Source: Coleophoma eucalyptorum
Lineage: Eukaryota > Ascomycota > Leotiomycetes > Helotiales > Dermateaceae
Direction of reading: 5' to 3'
NCBI GenBank assembly: GCA_026120035.1
Contig: JALRME010000002.1
Coordinates: 1-64,000, forward strand
DNA length: 64,000 nt
The number at the start of each line of letters is the position of its first letter. The first letter of the stretch is position 1. The notes under the pieces are model-generated. The model did not search any database. It saw only the letters and a program-made list of their open reading frames with translations, and was not told the origin of the DNA. Below are positions 11,301 through 23,819 of the stretch, one piece after another. The translations under genes were made by a program, and so were the position numbers.

Positions 11301-12635
11301 ATTATGGAGAGAAGCTCGGGCTGGAGTGATTTAATGTTCGACTTGATGGTTTCTTCAAGCTCAATGAGAAGTGCTTTTCCCATCCCATAAGCTTGGTTTT
11401 CCACAAGCTTATCCGTGATTTCGGTAATGCGAGCTTCCATTTCATCGGACCCTTCATCGGCAGCCTTGGAGAATTTTGTTTGCCACTTTTTCAGATCATC
11501 TTGTACAATCTTTCGAGCTTTCTCCAACATTTCCGAGTTGGATAGAGGAGTCTCCGCAGGCTCTGGAGATGGATCGGCGGCAACTGCAGAAGAGCTTGAA
11601 ACACTTGATGCTGATGTTGTGGCATAGGCTGAAGATATAGAGGATGAGATGGAAGATGCTGTTTGAGAAGCTGCGGACAGGGAAGAGGACCTAAAGTGAG
11701 GTTAGTAGAATTCTTAGACAACTAATGTAGACTCACCTATCAACACTGCTGACAACTGCTTTCAGCTTCTTTCCATCACGGTAGCGTCCTAATCGTTCGC
11801 CGATTCTAACAAGCTGAGGCTCTACATTCTCTCCATACAGGATTCTCAGTTTTGGCCACACCGTGCGGTCTAGGAACACGGCGCTGGTTGCCCATGCCCA
11901 TTTGGCATATGGAATCCCAGTATTTATTGTAAAATCAGATACCGCACCATATCCCTTGACGGCATATGGTTGCACCGTAATATATGTTGGAAGAATATGG
12001 CCGTAGTATGTCTGCTTTGCGTTCGTCTTTGCGATTTCGAGATAAGGGCTTGTTGCAGCTACTGCCTTGCTCAAGTGTGGGCCTAATGTCTGGTCATACT
12101 TTGCCTTGGCAATGTCCTGATACTTTTGTACCTCCGGTTGTAAAGTCTTCTCCCACTGAGCCTGGCCATATGCTTGTGCCTGGGCCACTCTAGGAGCTAG
12201 GTGCTTCTTTCCCAAGACCGTTGTAGGCACGATAACCTTCTGATTGAGAGTATTGTAGTAAGGTCGAGCTGCATCAACATAAGGCGCAGCATAAATATCG
12301 TAGTATGGATTGAGATATGGAGCGATGACTGAGGATGCTTGAAAATATGGTTTGCAGATTTTCGGAGAGGTCTCTGTAAGCTTGTCTACTGTCGCAGGGC
12401 ATCGAAATGCGATCGTGATGATTGAATACCATGTCAATAACCTAGCAATATCAGTACTGGAGCCCCAGGTCTTGCAGAAGGAATTCGAATACCTGGCAAT
12501 CGTGCTGGTCCAGCTTGAGCTACTCCTCCTCTTGTTTGTGATGGTCTTTCGGGGACTGCCCACCGCATGTCCATTGGCACCTTTCCCTCCCTTCTGCCCT
12601 GGCTTCACCAGGCTGCCATTACTTTCTACCGCCAT
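8364..12635 (-). CDS. Large Ala/Ser repeat protein with KRDEL tail ('hoxa13'-type fungal family)
   Basis: There are three exons: 12635-11737, 11690-9828 and 9771-8364 (introns GTGAGT...TTTAG and GTAAGT...CACAG), giving about 1389 aa. Residues about 66-78 are hydrophobic and followed by FRCPATV. The next 200 residues hold Tyr/Pro-rich units (YLNPYYD, YVDAARPYY, YGQAQWEK), ending in VEPQLVRIGERLGRYRD. The middle (about 340-600) is charged, helical and likely coiled coil. The remainder is at least twelve units of roughly 30-40 residues built on (Y/I)GTxxGTVES followed by Ala/Ser-rich helix. The protein ends in KRDEL, an ER-retrieval-type tetrapeptide context. Databases carry relatives as 'transcription factor hoxa13', but no homeodomain is visible. 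An ER or lipid-surface structural role is my inference only. A 51-nt in-frame stretch, 12492-12442, may be an additional intron (then 1372 aa). Confidence 0.85.
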
Positions 12636-13872
12636 CGCCCAGAAGCTTTAAGCTTAAGATTAGTGCACTGGAGGAGCCAGCTTTCAAGATGGTGTCGAAG
12701 ATGGTTATTTGCGCGAAGGACTGGTGGCTAGAATTTATTGACCTCAGGAGCTTCGTTCTCTAACCGAGGGAGAGCTCCGTCCACTGTTGAAACAGTGAGG
12801 TCACTGCGCGAGATTGCCAGGAAGCTGCTGCGAACCGTTAACTCCACAAAGCGCTATCCTGTTTGAGTATTGAAGTGAAGCTGGATTGGATGAATTCAAC
12901 GAGGTGAAGAAAATCTTCGAGATTTAGAGGAAGTGCAAGAGTTCCTGTTCGTCGTCCTGCCTGCCACCGTCACAGGCCTATCCTGACGCTTGCTGTCAGA
13001 CCAAGCTTTAAGCACAACCTCACGTCATAAGGACGGCTCACCTGTAAGAGAGCAACGGTGATTGGTCTATGGATGATGATTGGATTAGAGTCTAGTTCAG
13101 GCGGAGAATTGGAACTACAGGAAATCGTGCTACTGGAGGTTGGGCATTGTGATCTTACTGTAAACCTAAACTTATGCCCATTCCTCTGCTCTCCATACAT
13201 GCATATACTCCTAAACTCACCCATGTTGCCAGCTTGCATCTTCGCTTGTCTATATGGAGATCATGTAGAAGGTGTCTCAACACCATGTCACCGTCAGGAG
13301 TCAAGCTTTGGTTTGATACTGTCACCGAAAGAAAGCGCGTAGGATATCCCCGGTCGACATTTTGCACTGCCATTAGTTATTCTCCAAGTTATGCAACACT
13401 ATCTGATGAATACCTTGCACAACCGAAAAAGACGGAGAACCATAGAGTTGTGAGCACGTGAGAGACTTCGCAGTCGGAATTTAGTTGAGCCGACCTGCGT
13501 TGAATGGCATTTTGGCTACCATAGGCTGTTCCGCGATTCAAAGCGCGATGACCACTACCCACCGAGCCACCCTCGCACACACCCAGCTCAACTCAAGACA
13601 TCACATTCAACTACGGGGCATTCACCCACCATCCTCTTTGCATACAGACTTGGGTTGTGTGGACTTCAGAAGCTCAAGACCGACTGATCTTGTGTAATAA
13701 GGAAGCGAGAGTACGTAAGGGAGGAGCGAGCCGCGGCACCGGGACCCAACTCGAGCATACATTGCGTAGACTGATGGTAGTCCGCTACCTTTTGAAGTAA
13801 AGGCTCTGCCTTTCGTTGGCACATTTTACTCACTCGGTTGGCAAAGACTTGACGACGTCTTAAGATTGCAAC
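12636..13872. promoter_or_regulatory. Divergent intergenic region, repeat protein / doa10
   Basis: About 1.2 kb separates two start codons that point away from each other, so it must hold both promoters. I found no long open frame with family motifs and cannot name regulatory sites with confidence. Confidence 0.6.
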
Positions 13873-16800
13873 ATGGCGGACCTTGCCAGTCCTTATGAGG
13901 CAAACCCTCTGCCTCCCGACCTTATGAACGACCCGGAATTTGCTACGAATGCCATGAATAGCGACGATGGCTCAAATGATCCAGATACCTGTAGGATATG
14001 TAGAGGTGAAGGCGGCGCAAATGAACCTCTGTTCTACCCATGCAAATGCAGCGGTAGCATCAAATTCGTTCATCAAGAATGCTTGATGGAGTGGTTATCG
14101 CATTCCCAGAAGAAATACTGCGAGCTCTGCAAAACTCCGTTTCGATTCACAAAGTTATATTCTCCTCAGATGCCCCAGAAGCTTCCTACATCAGTCTTTG
14201 CTCGTCACTTGGCTTTAAAATTGGTTAGGAATATAACTACTTGGCTAAGGTTCTGCTTGGTGGTGACGGTTTGGCTGGGGATACTGCCTTTCGCCATCAG
14301 GCAATTCTGGCGCTTCATTTTCTGGTTCAGCGATGGAGGATGGCCTTCGTCGAAGCTCTCTTCCATCGGTGCCATTTCCAATACTACGACGGCGCAAGCA
14401 CTGGAGATTGCGAAGGAGCTTCAACTCGCCACCCTGGCTGGGAATGGAACTTCGCCGGCGACTCCGCTCCATGCGAGCCAGACTACGGCAGCAAGTATGG
14501 GTGGAGTTATGGAAAAACTCCTAGGGTTTCTTCTACCATTCTCGCAGACTTTGAACATTAACAGCTCGGATCCTTTAGCAGCTGGCCTGGCAAAGTCTCT
14601 CTATTATGGCTTTGGATTTCAGAATCTTGGAATCATGGACGGCGACTTGAACAACAAAAGTGCATCGCAATTTGTCATGGACTTGTCGCATTCTGTTCGA
14701 ACTCCATCCCTTCTCAGTGATGTCTCATTTCTCAACAATCTTACGCGAAGTCCTACGATAAATTCATTGGTAATCACAATTGTGGAAGGATATATCATTA
14801 CCTTTCTCGTGGTCGTCTCCTTCATACTGGTATTCCTTATTCGTGAGTGGGTTGTACAGCAACAGCCAGGCATCAACATGGGTGCAGGATTTAATGCCGA
14901 CTTTGCTGGACCGGAACGACGCCGTGGCCGCCAACCACAACCACTACCAAATTTACAGAATGTGCCCAATCGAAATGCACCGGTCCTTGGAGCAAACCAT
15001 GTTCCTGAAGATAGACAGGGAGAAGACCGCATAGATGGTGATTTAGCCCGCATAAATCGAAGAGTAAGATTTGACGATGAACCTCGGAGGCCTGCTGATG
15101 ACCAGCTTGCTACCCAGGAACCTCTGCTGGAAACTAGAGGCGATCTAAACGCTGGTCCAGGGGAAGCCTCCAGCCATAACAGACCTGTCATGCCAGGCAG
15201 GGATGCTTTCGACCCGGCTGCTGATCTACAGCGTCAGCTCACGGAGGAACCTAAAATGACCGCAGAGTTCCTAGAAATTTGGAAACGTGCTGATGGAAAT
15301 GCCACGGAGATTCTCAGAATAATCGAAGAGAGTAATTTGAGTGGCGAGATGGCGTACTGGGTAACAGCTATGAAAATTCTTCAAATTCCCGAAGAGAAGG
15401 CTCGTAGACGGTCGCGAAATGATCTATTGCAGGTTGAGTCCAACGGTAGCAGTTCTTTACCAGCTCTTGAACCACGAACAAGTTCGTCATCAAGTACCAC
15501 TGCCCGTGTTGGTAGCGAGGAAACTCCCAGTTCTAGGGATTGGGTTGACATTACTGAGTCAGGTCATGCGACTACCAGCGATACTCCGGGATCTAGTAGT
15601 TATAGTAGCAATGAGCAGACTGTGCTAGCGTCGAAATGGAAGGGAAAGCAAAAAGAAAATCTGAGAGGCTTAGAGCAAGAGCCTCTATCTAGCCCAGATG
15701 CACAAGCGCTGCATGGAGCTGAAAGCATACGACCATCGCAAAATAAGCTGTCTAGAATTCAGAGTCCGGTGGCATCGCCTATTTCACTTGGCACGAGCCA
15801 GAATGAGCGGGACTTCAACTCGCAAGAAGGAACACTGTACCCGCAAAGTACATGGTCATTTGGGAATTTACCTAGTGTATCAACCGATTTGGCTAGTGAA
15901 ACGAGACATACGAAAACTTCAGCTGCAGACTCTCGCCTTGATCACTATGAGGAAGAGATGCCTTCACTGAGAAAGGCATCATCTCACGCTATCCATGCGA
16001 ACAACCACAGCAACGATTCGGACGAACGGGCATGGAAGGAAGGACAAGCACTTCGCGTAGAACAAGCCATTACGCGAGGTAGAGAAGCACATCGCGAAAT
16101 AGCGGAATCAGCATCGGCTGGCTCTTCATTCAAGACCAAATCCGGACCTAGCGTTTCCATGCAATATCAGACGCCTTTAGTCAATCAGACCAGAAGCCTC
16201 ATTCCACAACAACCCCACCCAGATGGGCCAAACCATGCAAGTGGGGAAGACCTTTCTACATTCCTAGACGAAAACTGGGATGAATTGTCGGACAACTCTG
16301 TGCCTAATCCTGGAATTGAAAATCCGACAATAGACCATCAGAATGAACCTAATGTTGATGTTATTCCTCCATTCCCGCCGTTTGGAGACGAACACAATGT
16401 GGCCAATGACATCCCACCAGCTCCTGCTGGACGCCAGCAAGAACCACAAGGGTTTCTTGGCCAAATCGCTGACTGGCTCTGGGCAAGACCCGATAACGAA
16501 GGTCAACAAGCAGAAGAAGATGCCGATGACGAGCAAATCGTTGAGGATTTGGCTGCTGAAGCTCCATTTGTTCCACGACAATTAGCAGATCCGGAAATGT
16601 TCGACGAGCCTGAGAATGATCGAAACCCCGAATTCTTGAATCAAGATCTTGATGTAGTCGCTGCCGCGCGTGAAGCAGGTCTTGATCCTATCGACCCAGA
16701 CGCCATAGATGATGCTGAGGATTTTGATGGCATCATGGAGCTCGTTGGAATGCGTGGACCCCTCTCTGGTCTCTTGCAGAATGCCCTGTTTAGTGCATTT

Positions 16801-19435
16801 CTTCTGGCCCTAGCTGTTGCTATCGGAATCTGGATTCCCTACAACCTTGGAAGAGTAGCTCTGCTGTTCGCGGCAAATCCCGGTCCTACTTTTAAATTGC
16901 CGTTGCGGCTCATCTTTGGCGTGGCCGCGTTCCTACAAGACTTTGGGTTGGCGTTCCTTGGATTTATGGCCTACTGTGTCATGTACACGTTCTACCTACC
17001 AGTGAAAGCGGTTTTCTACTTCACAGGGACTTCGAATACCACAATTGCTGAAAAGCTGATTGACTTTGGAAGTGAAGTTCTCAGAATAGCCTACGCAGCG
17101 TTCGACCACGGCATGCATGGGACGGTCAACGGCTTAATAAATGTCGCTGATTCTGATCTCTTGGCTTTCTCGGCCGCTTCTCACGAATCCCTTCTAAGCA
17201 TCAAGTCTGCTGCGGCTTTCATATTTACAGAGATTGGTACCAGGTTCCAGTTTCTCCTTAGCGGCCAAGTTCGAGTTAATCCGATGGACGTTTGGTCCCT
17301 TTTCTCGGGGCTGGCTAATATTGGTTGGGGCTTTCTTGCTGGACTCCCTCGGCTCTTATTAAGACCTGATTCGTGGGTCATTAGCCTTGAAGTGGCCAAA
17401 AGAGCATCTCCTCTCGATCCAGGGCTCAGCGTTTGGGGCAGTTGGGATCGATTCTGGGCTACTCTCACTGGCTACTCGACATTGACTTTCCTCGGCGCGC
17501 TTTATATCAACAAAGGTTCTCCCTTCTCAGCTGGGCAAGCTGGGCGTGAATGGGAGGCTACTATTATTGACCTCCTCAATCAAGCCGGTGGTGTAATGAA
17601 AGTGATTTTGATCATAAGCATCGAAATGCTAGTATTTCCTCTCTACTGCGGCTTACTCCTCGACGCAGCGCTACTTCCACTCTTCGAGAATGCAACAATC
17701 ATGTCCCGAATACTCTTTACCCTGCGCTCGCCCCTTACTTCAATATTCGTTCACTGGTTTGTTGGCACTTGTTACATGTTTCACTTTGCTCTTTTCGTAT
17801 CAATGTGTCGGAAGATTATGCGGAAGGGAGTTCTCTGTAAGTCAGCTCCTGCTTTTGAATTGAAAAAGAGGCTAATTCAGCGTAGACTTCATTCGCGATC
17901 CTGATGACCCGACTTTCCATCCAGTACGTGATGTATTGGAAAGAAACGTTGCAACGCAATTACGAAAAATATTATTCAGTGCTTTGGTTTATGGCGCATT
18001 GGTGGTAATATGCTTGGGAGGCGTTGTCTGGGGAATCGCATTTGTGTTCAAAGGCGTTTTGCCCATCCACTGGTCTTCCAATGAACCAGTACTGGAATTT
18101 CCGATCGATTTGTTATTCTACAATTTCTTAATGCCGCTAGCAGTAAGGTTCTTTAAGCCATCCGATGGACTCCACGCTATGTATAGTTGGTGGTTCCGTC
18201 AGTGCGCACGAATGCTACGGCTTACTTGGTTCATGTTCGATGAGAGACAGAAGGACGAAGAAGGCCATTATGCCTTCCAAAGTTGGAGCGATGTTTTCAA
18301 TCATCTCAAAGGAAGGGCGATGCCAACCAATGGCACTGCACAGGCCATCACGACACCTTTCGTCCATGACGGAAGATATGTGAGGACACCTGCTTCTGAC
18401 CAGGTCCGCATACCAAAGGAAAGAAATGTCTTTCTTGAGGTGACCGAGGCGAATGAACGAGTTGACAAAGCCGAGGATCGACCCGATGGTTTGCACGGAA
18501 GAGATTCTTCAATGTTCAAGCAAGTATATGTCCCTCCCCATTTCCGACTTAGGATATTCCTCTTCATTTTATCCATATGGTTGTTCGCAGCTGTGACTGG
18601 AGTCGGAATCACCATAGTGCCTCTAGTCTTTGGGCGCCACGTCTTCTCACGCCTCATTCCCGACCACGTTCGAAAGAATGATGTGTATGCATTCTCGATT
18701 GGCATCTACATCCTGGGCACAATTCTTTACACAGCACTGCACGTCCGCCAATTCATTTCATACGTGCAAAGGACGGTTGTCAACAACAACAACACGAGAC
18801 AAATACTGAGACGCTTCACGAAGATCGCATCCCGCGTTGGGCGCGTTATCTGGACTTACGCAGCCTTTCTTTTCGTCCTTCCCACCTTGTCTGCTTTCCT
18901 CGTCGAATTTTACGTTCTCATTCCACTGCATACCTACTATGCTCTAGAAGAATCGCACGTCATGCATTTCGTGCAGAGTTGGACACTCGGCTTGCTTTAC
19001 GTCAAGCTTACAACACGGATTATCTTGTGGTACGAAGATTCACGTCCTGCCCAGTCACTACGGGCCATCACTCGAAATGGATACCTGAACCCTGATGCTA
19101 GGCTTGCAACTCGAAGCTTCATCTTGCCTGCGACGATCGTGTTAGGAGTTCTACTTGGACTGCCGTGGACCCTTGCAAGTATGGCATGCAAGACCGTGTT
19201 CAAGAATGCAAGCGAGCGAGAGGTCATGCTTATCTTCCGCTACTCTTATCCAATGCTTTTTAGTGCGGTACTTGTTGGCATGGCTTGTTGGGCCCTGGTA
19301 GGAGTCGTTCGAGGCTGGAGACAAAGGATCAAGGATGAAGTCTACTTGATCGGTGAGCGCCTACATAATTTCGGGGATCGCAAAAGTAGCAATGGAGGGA
19401 CGGTGGTCCCTGGCGTGAGAAGAATGGGGACTTGA
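13873..19435 (+). CDS. doa10: ERAD RING-CH E3 ubiquitin ligase Doa10/SSM4
   Basis: This is an ER and inner-nuclear-membrane ubiquitin ligase that marks misfolded cytosolic and membrane proteins for proteasomal degradation with Ubc6/Ubc7. Two exons, 13873-17836 and 17886-19435 (donor GTAAGT, acceptor CGTAG), give 1837 aa. The RING-CH finger is complete in C4HC3 order: C40, C43, C57, C59, H67, C70, C83, C86. Hydrophobic segments follow at about 120-160 and 295-325. A disordered Ser/Gln/Glu-rich stretch covers about 330-955. The remaining roughly 880 residues are multi-spanning, including the conserved GVLYFIRDPDDP block that spans the splice junction, as in the Doa10/TEB4 family. Yeast Doa10 is 1319 aa; the excess is mostly the disordered stretch. 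The gene looks intact. The start ATG is directly preceded by GCAAC, and the finger lies at the expected distance from the N-terminus. Confidence 0.95.
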
Positions 19436-20131
19436 CTGCCATGATATGTTTTAGGAGGGAGGCCGGAGGGGAGAATGATTGCACGAAAGACCCACTTTAC
19501 GTGCGCAGAATTTGGGCGTTCTGGAGGGATCAAACCATAGCAAAATTTGCGGAATCGGTTGTTTGACCGTACCATAAACAGCGTGTACTCTTTTGTAATC
19601 ATGAAAACAGGAGGCGTTTCATTTTCTAGCAAATATTTGAGCTACTACCGAAAGTGACATTGCATTGCATATTTCCTATGTTGCATAAAGAGGGCAATAC
19701 GAGCGGAAAGCTAGAAAATGATAACAATTTGTTGCTACCTCTTCATTCTCACTAGGATCATAGAACACATCATGATGACGGCACTAACATTTTTTACAAT
19801 TTAATTAAAGTAGTGGGTTTTTAGGAATCTTCCTAGAATTGAAGGCAGTGTCACTTTCAGGGGTGCTTTCAAAATTTCCCGTTCACAAATACATGTATTC
19901 CTGTATTTATCTTTTCTCGTTACTCACCGTTGCATATTTCTGTGGCAGCAGTCTCCTATTTTCTGTATGCAACTCTAAACTACCTGAAAAGTTACTTCCA
20001 AGAGGTACTTGATGTTGCCATCACAAACAAGTCCTTTCCAACAGAGCTCTTCTAGAAATTAGTTTCGCCCCATTCTCTTTGATCCTGAGTTTGTACGCTC
20101 CTTTGCCAATAGGGTTCGTTGTGTCGTCAGT
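19436..20131. other. Intergenic, 3' flank of doa10
   Basis: No gene is recognised. The first few hundred bases are presumably the 3' untranslated region of doa10. The rest is AT-rich with no clear coding character. Confidence 0.45.
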
Positions 20132-20350
20132 TCAATCGGTAAATCCATTTCTGCTTCCATCATAAGCCAGGGTCGTGCAATACACGGCACTCTGATAATC
20201 CGGCACAATGCCCCAAATGATCACTCGATCCGCTCCAGCGCTTTCCCCGGAATATGGCTTGCCGTTAGCCATGATGGGGAACTTGGGGTAAGGTTTCTTG
20301 GAATGCAAGGGGAAGTCGAACTACTCGTACTCGTTGTAAACGTGTGGGCA
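20132..20350 (-). pseudogene. Relic of a guanyl-type (RNase T1/N1-like) secreted ribonuclease
   Basis: One minus-strand frame from 20350 to the stop at 20132 reads CPHVYNEYE, an in-frame TAG at 20323-20321, FDFPL, then PYPKFPI, GKPYSG and GADRVI. This is the core order of RNase T1/F1-type enzymes: the PH(x)YN..E.FDFP loop, the PY.EFPI strand and the GADRV strand. The catalytic glutamate of the FPI strand is replaced by Lys. The region where the second catalytic His should lie reads CTTLAYDGS, so that His is missing. The N-terminal signal peptide and first disulphide half were not found upstream. The copy is therefore dead both by a stop codon and by lost catalytic residues. The family call is from recognised motif spacing. 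Confidence 0.65.
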
Positions 20351-21132
20351 CTTGTCTTGTCCCGGAGTCTTCTTCTAAGATGTCATCTTCCGTACATTCC
20401 ACGTCGGAGATATCTAGCTAATCTGCAGGCAGTCTATATATTATGGATGCAGATAAAGCTTTAAGTTTAAAAACATTGTTCGTTTTCCTACAGACAAGTA
20501 GTGAGAGTGGAGCAGACATGATTAAAATTCCTTCGAGAGCAACTTTACAGTTGGGGTTTCTTTACGTACTGTCACTTATCTTATAAAGAAACTTGAACGG
20601 TGGTCAGCTCACGCCATCCTACCGATGGCTGACAACAGTTGTCCCAATGAAGATAGACATAAGTGGATGTATAGCGCCAGGTACCCTGGCACCCGGAGTA
20701 TAAGCTGCTCAAATCTCAGAGTGGGCCAAAGTATCTAATTAAGCGAGCACTTTCAGAAGATGAACCTAGCTACTATCATCTGAACTTAGGGGTCAAGTGG
20801 TGGTAACCAGTAAGTTGGAGGAGAATTCTTCTTCACTCAACGAACTCCTAGTGCAAATTGTATTTATTCTTACCTCATTCTTGTGTTATGATATTACTAT
20901 CGGCAGTGCTAAGCGCTGTTGCTGCGGATAGACCCACCCATAAAGTAGAACCACACTAGCGCTGACTGAGATCACCGCGCCTCCCTTCAGCCTCGGAGCA
21001 CTTTCTTACCTGCACAGGCAGAAGATTGCTCGAAGGTACAAAGGCTTGGTATGTCACTGCCATACCGAGTCTAGAGTTCAGCAAGACTCCAACACATGGT
21101 TTTCGGTTCCCAGTCGCGTAATCGGTTCTGCA
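20351..21132. other. Intergenic, upstream of the membrane-protein gene
   Basis: No gene is recognised. It contains the presumed promoter of the plus-strand membrane protein starting at 21133. The base sequence GTATGT at about 21048 could be the donor of a leader intron, but this is not proven. Confidence 0.4.
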
Positions 21133-23334
21133 ATGTCAGAAAGGCATGCCTTCGTCAGAGCTCCAACGACTCCAACATTCTCCAAGTCTAACTTCTCTTC
21201 TGACACTCAAGAGTTTCAGACCAGGAGCTCGGAGAGCATTGAATCATCATGGAAACCGTCAGTTTTTGATTCCATCAAGTCTTTCAAGAGAAAACCCATA
21301 TCCAGTGCGCAATCCAGCACTCAAGCTCCACCACCACCATGGTCTCCTCAGCCAAGACGCCTCCAGAGGACTTCTCTGGATTGGACTGCGCTCTTCCTCT
21401 ACAATGCATTTACATTCCTCGTCACTATCCCATTCTTTGTACTTGCTGCTAAGATAGGCCTGGTGGACGCACATATCACGCATCCTGGCACGCTTCAGAC
21501 GTTGCAAAATGCAACCAAAGTGGTATGTTATTGAGCTTTCGCCATAAACAAGTTGCTCACTCTTGACTAGGCTGCGACCGTTTTCCCAATGGCCTTCGCT
21601 CTAGTTGCCGGACGTACCATGGCCAAAGTTGCAGCATGGCATCTGGAGAAAGGTTCTCGACTCCAGACTCTCGAGCAACTCATGGGCAGTCGGACTGTCT
21701 TTGGTGCCGTGAGAACGCAGTTCATGCTTTCGTCCTACAATCTCCTTGCTATCGGAATCATTGCAATCTGGACCATGTCCCCGCTTGGTGGCCAGGCTAC
21801 TCTGCGGATCCTCAATACTGCGCTAAAGGAGGATATTTCCACCTCCGTTGTTAATTACCTTGACACTACAGCTCGAAGCAGTCTTCAGGGAGCTGATAGT
21901 GATACTGTGTTTTTGGCAACATTGAATGGCATGTACTTCTCCTCCCTGACGGCTCCAAACACTATCAAGAGGAGCAGCCTTGACCTCTGGGGTAACCTCA
22001 AGATCCCCTATCTTACATCTACGGGTTCGGAATGGGTTACTGTCGACGAGACAATGGATCCATCAGATTACTCTTCGGTGTTAGGAATACCCATCTTCAA
22101 TCTCGTGGAGGGAGTCTCAATATTCCCACTTGAATCTACCTACATGCAGCTTGACTGTACCAACGTTACTGCTTCGACGTCGGACAGTTCGCTTGTACCC
22201 GTAAAGTTTGCCAACCAAACAATTCATCCTATTGGAACACTCAATGGAACCTTTCAGGGTGCATGTTGTGCTAACATTGAGAATGACGAATGCAGCACTA
22301 TCACATCATGGTGCTTCGGAGTGAACAACTTTGCAACGACCAATTACATGTATAATCGACCAGCCGGAATGATTAACTTCACCGGCGAAGTCAAGCAAGC
22401 AACTGTGCTCTACGAAGATGCGCCGTACAATTTTGGAGCAAGCACTGTTGCGGAATGTCAAGTGACCCAACGCTATGTGGAATCCAACGTGGCTTGCAAC
22501 AAGACATCCTCGCAGACGAGCTGCTCAGTCATATCCCAGCGAGAATCCCAACTGGCGCATGCGAATTCCAACCTCACGTGGTTGAGTTTCTCCGGCGTTT
22601 TTGACCAGATGACGGTTCTCATGCCGTCGGCTACAGGCTCGTACCAGCATCTTGGCATGATAGACTATACGCAGAAGTATATCATCAACCCCAACACATC
22701 TGCTATCATGACCGTCGATGAAGAGACTGGCAACAACACTGTCATTGGGGATCTGGATCCTCAGCTCGTCAGTAAACGACTAGGACAGCTTTTTAATGCA
22801 TACTACATTGGAAGTATCGCGCCGTTCACGATGAACGGCGACTCTGACCTAGGGCAGAAAGTCTTGCAGCCTAACAACTATACCGACGCAAACCCCGTCT
22901 TTACCACCGTCACTGGAGACAACCTCATCAACAATGTCACCGCGATTGTGACGGTTGAATCGGAAATCTACATCTGCTCTTGGCGCTGGCTGGCAATCCT
23001 TGTATTCGCAACCTTTGTTATGTTCGTGCTAGCGATTGTGGGCGCATACTACGATGTGCAGAGAAACACGCCGGAGATTCTGGGATTTTGCTCTACGCTG
23101 ACGCGGGACTCGAAGTATATTCAGCAGCCGCATGCAGGGGGGAGCTTGCTGGGAGGGTTTGATAGAGCTAAGTGGATGAGGGATGTCAAATTGAGATTTG
23201 GTGATGTGTATGCTGAGGGAGAGGCGGGCTTGATGGTTGGCGAGACCGAGTTGGATGGGGAACATATTAGGTCTTTGGGAGTGGCGGAGGTTAAGGAGAC
23301 TGCGAGGGTGATGCCTGGTAGACTTTATGTCTGA
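21133..23334 (+). CDS. Fungal multipass membrane protein with large extracellular domain, unknown function
   Basis: Exons 21133-21522 and 21571-23334 (GTATGT...ACTAG) give 717 aa. A disordered Ser/Pro-rich N-terminus of about 85 residues is followed by three hydrophobic segments at roughly 90-115, 132-152 and 180-205. A long domain of about 430 residues then follows with many Asn-X-Ser/Thr sequons and about ten Cys, and a fourth hydrophobic segment (WRWLAILVFATFVMFVLAIV) lies near 610-630. A cytoplasmic tail of about 85 residues ends the protein. The topology suggests a glycosylated domain on the outside of the plasma membrane. Similar architectures are frequent in filamentous ascomycetes and, as far as I know, uncharacterised. 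The frame is also open from 21046, but the ATG at 21133 begins the better-looking protein. Confidence 0.8.
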
Positions 23335-23819
23335 CCATGGCTTTACAGACTGCCATCTAGGAACTCAGCTTAATCTTAAACTGTTATCATCTCATATTTA
23401 CTGAAGTGATGTTGGCCAATTACTCAGAACGTTCCTTCAACACCCACAAAGACCGTTACCTAACGTCAATATTTCAAGGGGGAGGTTTTTATGGCAACTT
23501 TGAACTTCTGAGATTCTTGATTGTGAACTGCCAATAAACAATGGAGGAAATCCAAGGAAAATAAAGGGTTTGTGGGAGCTGATTGCGTGTATACTGATAC
23601 ACGAATCAAACAGCAGTTCTAGCAAAGCTCCAAGTTTTCAAAGTGTACAATTAGCTAACAAATCTGAACTCCCAACACCGGAGCTCAGATTAATATGTCC
23701 ATTTTCCCATCGGTGTTGATACACACCCCGCATTTTCATACACTCCGTACATATTTCCCGCAAGCAGGCACAGCTAGTCCTACAATACTCCAAGGCTCCA
23801 GGCCACAGACAAACTGCAA
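23335..23819. other. Convergent intergenic region
   Basis: This is the shared 3' flank between the plus-strand membrane protein and the minus-strand BolA gene. No gene is recognised in it. Confidence 0.5.
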
